Source: Saprospiraceae bacterium (GTDB lineage Bacteria > Bacteroidota > Bacteroidia > Chitinophagales > Saprospiraceae). Taken from it: DNA of 64,000 nt. Of the stretch, positions 62,901 to 64,000 are shown piece by piece. The first letter of the stretch is position 1, and every line of letters starts with the position of its first letter. The notes beneath the pieces are model-generated. The model did not search any database and was not told where the DNA came from. It was given only the letters and a program-made list of their open reading frames with translations. The stretch covers positions 558,001 through 622,000 of the forward strand of contig JAHBTU010000003.1 of NCBI GenBank assembly GCA_019638455.1. Reading direction: 5' to 3'. The position numbers and the translations under genes were made by a program.

Positions 62901-64000
62901 GGTGGCGTTTCCGGTCACATTGATGGGGGGATTGTTGTTTCCAATGTCGAAATTGGCGACATTGGTACATCCGTTGGCTCCTGTGACGGTGACGGAATAG
63001 CTGCCTGCTGGCACGTTGTTGATATTCTGAGTTGTTTGTCCGCTCGACCACTGGTAGGTGTAGGGCGGGACGGCGCCACTCACGGTGATATTGATGCCGC
63101 CGTTCGACAAATCGCAGGTGCTGCTGGTTGGGTTGCCGTTGATGGTGGGGCCGTTGGGGTTTTCAGGTATGGTGAAGCTGGCGATTTGGCTGCACGAGCC
63201 GCTACCCGTCACGGTGACGGTGTAGGTGCCTTGCACCAAATTGCTGATGCTGGGCGTGGTGGCGCCGTTCGACCATGAATAGGTGTAAACGCCTGGCGGC
63301 GTGACGGATGTGGTGATGCTGCCGTTTCCGTTTCCATTGCAAAGGGTGTTGGCAATCACGTTTCCGTTCACTGTGATGAGCGGGTTTTCGTTGGAAACGT
63401 TCACGCCTGTACTGGCGGTGCAGCCATTCGCACCTGTGACGGTGACAGCGTAGAATCCTGCCGGAATATTGACGAGGTTTTGTGTGGTGGCTCCATTGGT
63501 CCAGATGAACGTGTAAGGCATGACGCCCCCCGAAACACTCAGATTGATGCTGCCATTGCTTTGGTCGCAAGTGCTTGACACGGGGTTGATGTTGATGACT
63601 GGCAAGTTGGGGTTGTCTGCTACGGTGAAACTGGCCGTTTGGGTGCAAGCGCCGCCTGCATTTACCGTGACGGTGTAAGTGCCGGGAGGTAAGTTGTTGA
63701 TGTTGGGCGTAGTGGCGCCATTCGACCATGTGTAAGTGTAGTTTGGATTGGGGGGCGCGACGCTGATACTGATGCTGCCATTGCCGCCCGAACAAGTGGT
63801 GTTGGCAATCGGGGTGCCGTTGATGGTGATGGGAGGGTTGTTGTTGTTCACATTTATGTTCGCAACCGAGGTGCAACCGTTGGCCCCCGTGACGGTGAGG
63901 GAGTAGCTGCCGGCAGGGATGTTGGATAGGTTTTGCGAGCTGGAACCGTTCGACCATTGAAATGTATATGGCGAAACGCCACCTGTGACCGATATGGTTA
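56976..64000 (-). CDS. Giant SprB-repeat cell-surface adhesin, 3' part (open at the right edge)
   Basis: At least 2340 residues; the frame continues past the window, so the start and signal peptide are not seen. About 22 SprB-type repeats of 65-75 residues (core YTYxWSNGATTxNLNNLPxGxYTVTV) fill roughly 59.3-64 kb. They alternate between a type ending GANGC and a type ending GGSC. Several Ig-like domains follow, then a final SprB-like unit and a CHU_C type B sorting domain (VYVPNVFSPNGDSENDVF, IYSRWGELV, final EGDVTLLR). SprB proteins are mobile surface adhesins moved by the gliding motor and secreted by T9SS. Confidence 0.93.
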   Translation of the reverse strand, partial: TISVTGGVSPYTFQWSNGSSSQNLSNIPAGSYSLTVTGANGCTSVANINVNNNNPPITINGTPIANTTCSGGNGSISISVAPPNPNYTYTWSNGATTPNINNLPPGTYTVTVNAGGACTQTASFTVADNPNLPVININPVSSTCDQSNGSINLSVSGGVMPYTFIWTNGATTQNLVNIPAGFYAVTVTGANGCTASTGVNVSNENPLITVNGNVIANTLCNGNGNGSITTSVTPPGVYTYSWSNGATTPSISNLVQGTYTVTVTGSGSCSQIASFTIPENPNGPTINGNPTSSTCDLSNGGINITVSGAVPPYTYQWSSGQTTQNINNVPAGSYSVTVTGANGCTNVANFDIGNNNPPINVTGNATINTVCVGGNGGITLNVTPPALGPYTYQWSSGQTTQNINGLPGGTYTVTVQGQGSCFQTATFDVIDQPNVPIIFVEYKFATCGLSNGGIDLTVSSGVPPYTYQWSSGQTTQDLNNVPPDFYSVTVTSANGCTSETSGDLPDDIIDIIINGTVLNKTSCTTNNGRITLQLNPAPPTSSILWSNGAFTPVLNNLAAGSYTVTVTVGTCSKTATFVVLDESQVPSLTHTVTPATCGVSNGAIDLTVTGGQAPVTFAWSNGATTEDLNNLPPGNYAVTVSAAGNCSAVSSITIPSNDVVINLSGTAVENTSCLTPNGSISLNVAPAGNYTYNWSNSANTPNISNLAPGSYSVTVSTGLTCSATASFNIANNATAPNLAAAATPSICGLNNGSASANPTGGMPPYAFSWSNSGNTNQINDLAQGTYSVTVTGANGCSSTATANVVNNNVALNVTGIISENTSCTTGNGAVNISVSPAGNYTYNWSNNATTEDLNNLNGGSYTVTVSAGGSCSSTATFTVINNTQNPIITPTVTPSICSNDNGGIDLNISGASAPYTFVWSNGATTEDLANIFSGNYSVTVTASNGCTATTTLNVPNNSSTFSLGGSATPVTNCATPNGSVNLVITPPGNFIIEWSNNATSEDLFNVPPGTYTVSVTDPAGTGCTATASFIVDDNTTLPTASQTVTPEVCDLENGSVDLNVNGGTAPYTYNWSNNATTQDLNNVAADTYTVTVTDANNCTTTATATVPDNSITFSVAGSTSPNTICGTSNGSIDLIVTPAGVYTYNWSNSATTQNLNGLVGGNYSVTVSAGGSCTNVASFNVGDNTLSPAIAEIVAPASCAKSNGGIDLSVSGGEAPYTYSWSNNATNEDLSNIPAGNYSVTVTGANGCSSVDAFVVPDNVITPGVSGTTTSNTSCSDNNGSVTIGVTPPDNYTFTWSNAQTSQNLTSLAPGDYSVTVSAGGNCTSVATFTVGDDTPSPDIDETVTAATCAKSNGSIGLSVSGGEAPYTYQWSNNSNGVNLSNIPAGNYSVTVTGDNGCSSVANITVPDGVITPNVSGSTTPSTSCVDNNGTITVSVTPPDNYTFTWSNAQTSQDLANVAPGDYTVTVSSGGACTAVATFTVVSNTAPVLFSGATTDIKCFGGSEGAIDLNVSSGTAPYQFAWSPNQPGNPANLTDLVAGNYTVTVTDAEGCTSTATFNISQPASAAQIACSATATVSAPGLTDGAGQVNVSGGTAPYTVNWSPGGTPTNVLSGTLPLNNLGTGTYVATVTDANGCTDVCDFTVGLFNCNTAIGDMSNAPLFVCGPECITATYNSAGEFLDANDVRQFVLHTGSGGQIVNEIARSSQPTFCFDPATMTFGTTYYVSAIAGNNDGSGNVDLSDFCAVISVGTPISFREKPVASITAPEPITCAVKTVTLTGSSSLTGSSFQWTTVGGSIVGNPAQATITVDAAGNYRLTVNASGCADTTAVTVNNLTNQPKASIAFNPSDVLDCTISEIILSGTIEGTTAPNTIWILNGAFYSGGNPVPVTQAGFYEFIVLDTITSCSDTASITINENLAFPPLFINPPGFLTCFNTTVTLTGGSPVNGINFRWATINGADTTIVGTGTTLTVSQPGTYYLIGNDPSNNCINLVATTVSNDQSIPTADAGTTFSIACFGELATINGNATGVGTLSYQWTSPDGNIVSGSNTLTPTIDLPGTYTLVVTIVATGCTATDQVVIEPKVPVVQLRTNQPPCYNDRGAIVVENVEGGKPPIRYSLNGDVFTQSTLFTNLLPGDYTIVAIDAVGCSASATTTIVEGELLEITLETRVVIKLGDSYQINTEVTVPPSELAVIQWTPNTGLDCDTCLNPLATPLTSTQYRLNVASQTGCKADARLLLVVDKSVDVYVPNVFSPNGDSENDVFMIFADTRSVVKIKSFQIYSRWGELVSEHYDFLPNDPAYGWDGRHRGQLMNPAVFVWYAVIELFDGQEVLYEGDVTLLR

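Overview
The window looks like a chromosome segment from a Bacteroidota bacterium, most likely of the Saprospiria (Haliscomenobacter/Lewinella-like). The evidence is several very large secreted proteins ending in type IX secretion (T9SS) sorting domains of both type A and type B (CHU_C), a PorW/SprE-like T9SS lipoprotein, SprB-type adhesin repeats, candidate -7 boxes of the Bacteroidota form TAnnTTTG, and weak Shine-Dalgarno signals. No rRNA, tRNA or CRISPR array was recognised.

Layout. 0-4.5 kb: a divergent peroxide-defence pair, katG and oxyR, then pcm. 4.6-12 kb: a phosphohexomutase, a LolC/FtsX-type permease, a DUF4340 protein and an HtrA protease, separated by large repeat arrays (degenerate CAAACC arrays and a five-unit 123/132-bp tandem array). 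12-20 kb: metG, an ECF sigma/membrane protein/CpxP-like sensor operon, hemW, a YheT-like hydrolase and uxaA. 20-28 kb: a 5'-truncated T9SS cargo remnant, a secreted GH13 amylase, PorW/SprE, an M23 peptidase and dodecin. 28.6-35.7 kb: a TetR-controlled RND efflux operon (TetR, TolC, adaptor, DUF1772-like protein, RND pump) with a matching operator-like motif at two promoters.

35.7-43.6 kb is the most unusual region. A minus-strand cluster of mostly unrecognised envelope-type genes encodes a small hydrophobic protein, a membrane-anchored protein with an OmpA-like C-terminus, a coiled-coil protein, a coiled-coil protein with four membrane segments, a secreted protein of possible vWA-like fold, and a TPR protein. 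It has been damaged twice by IS1-type elements. A complete 771-bp IS1-family element joins the truncated TPR gene to a truncated XRE regulator without a target duplication, and a 69-bp mini-element with an exact 8-bp target duplication splits the coiled-coil gene. This is the best candidate for an undescribed system. Its function is not known, and in this strain it is probably decaying.

43.6-64 kb: a 1719-residue T9SS subtilase, a repeat-rich intergenic island, a di-haem cytochrome c peroxidase, a Bcp peroxiredoxin, a DUF4197 protein, a PrsW-like protease, an inositol monophosphatase, a DUF1573 lipoprotein, the ABC-F protein EttA, and the 3' part of a giant SprB-repeat adhesin that runs off the right edge.

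Themes. Peroxide defence recurs (KatG, OxyR, cytochrome c peroxidase, Bcp). T9SS machinery and four of its cargoes are present. Intergenic DNA is dominated by at least six dispersed repeat families, some of which touch start or stop codons or lie inside genes.
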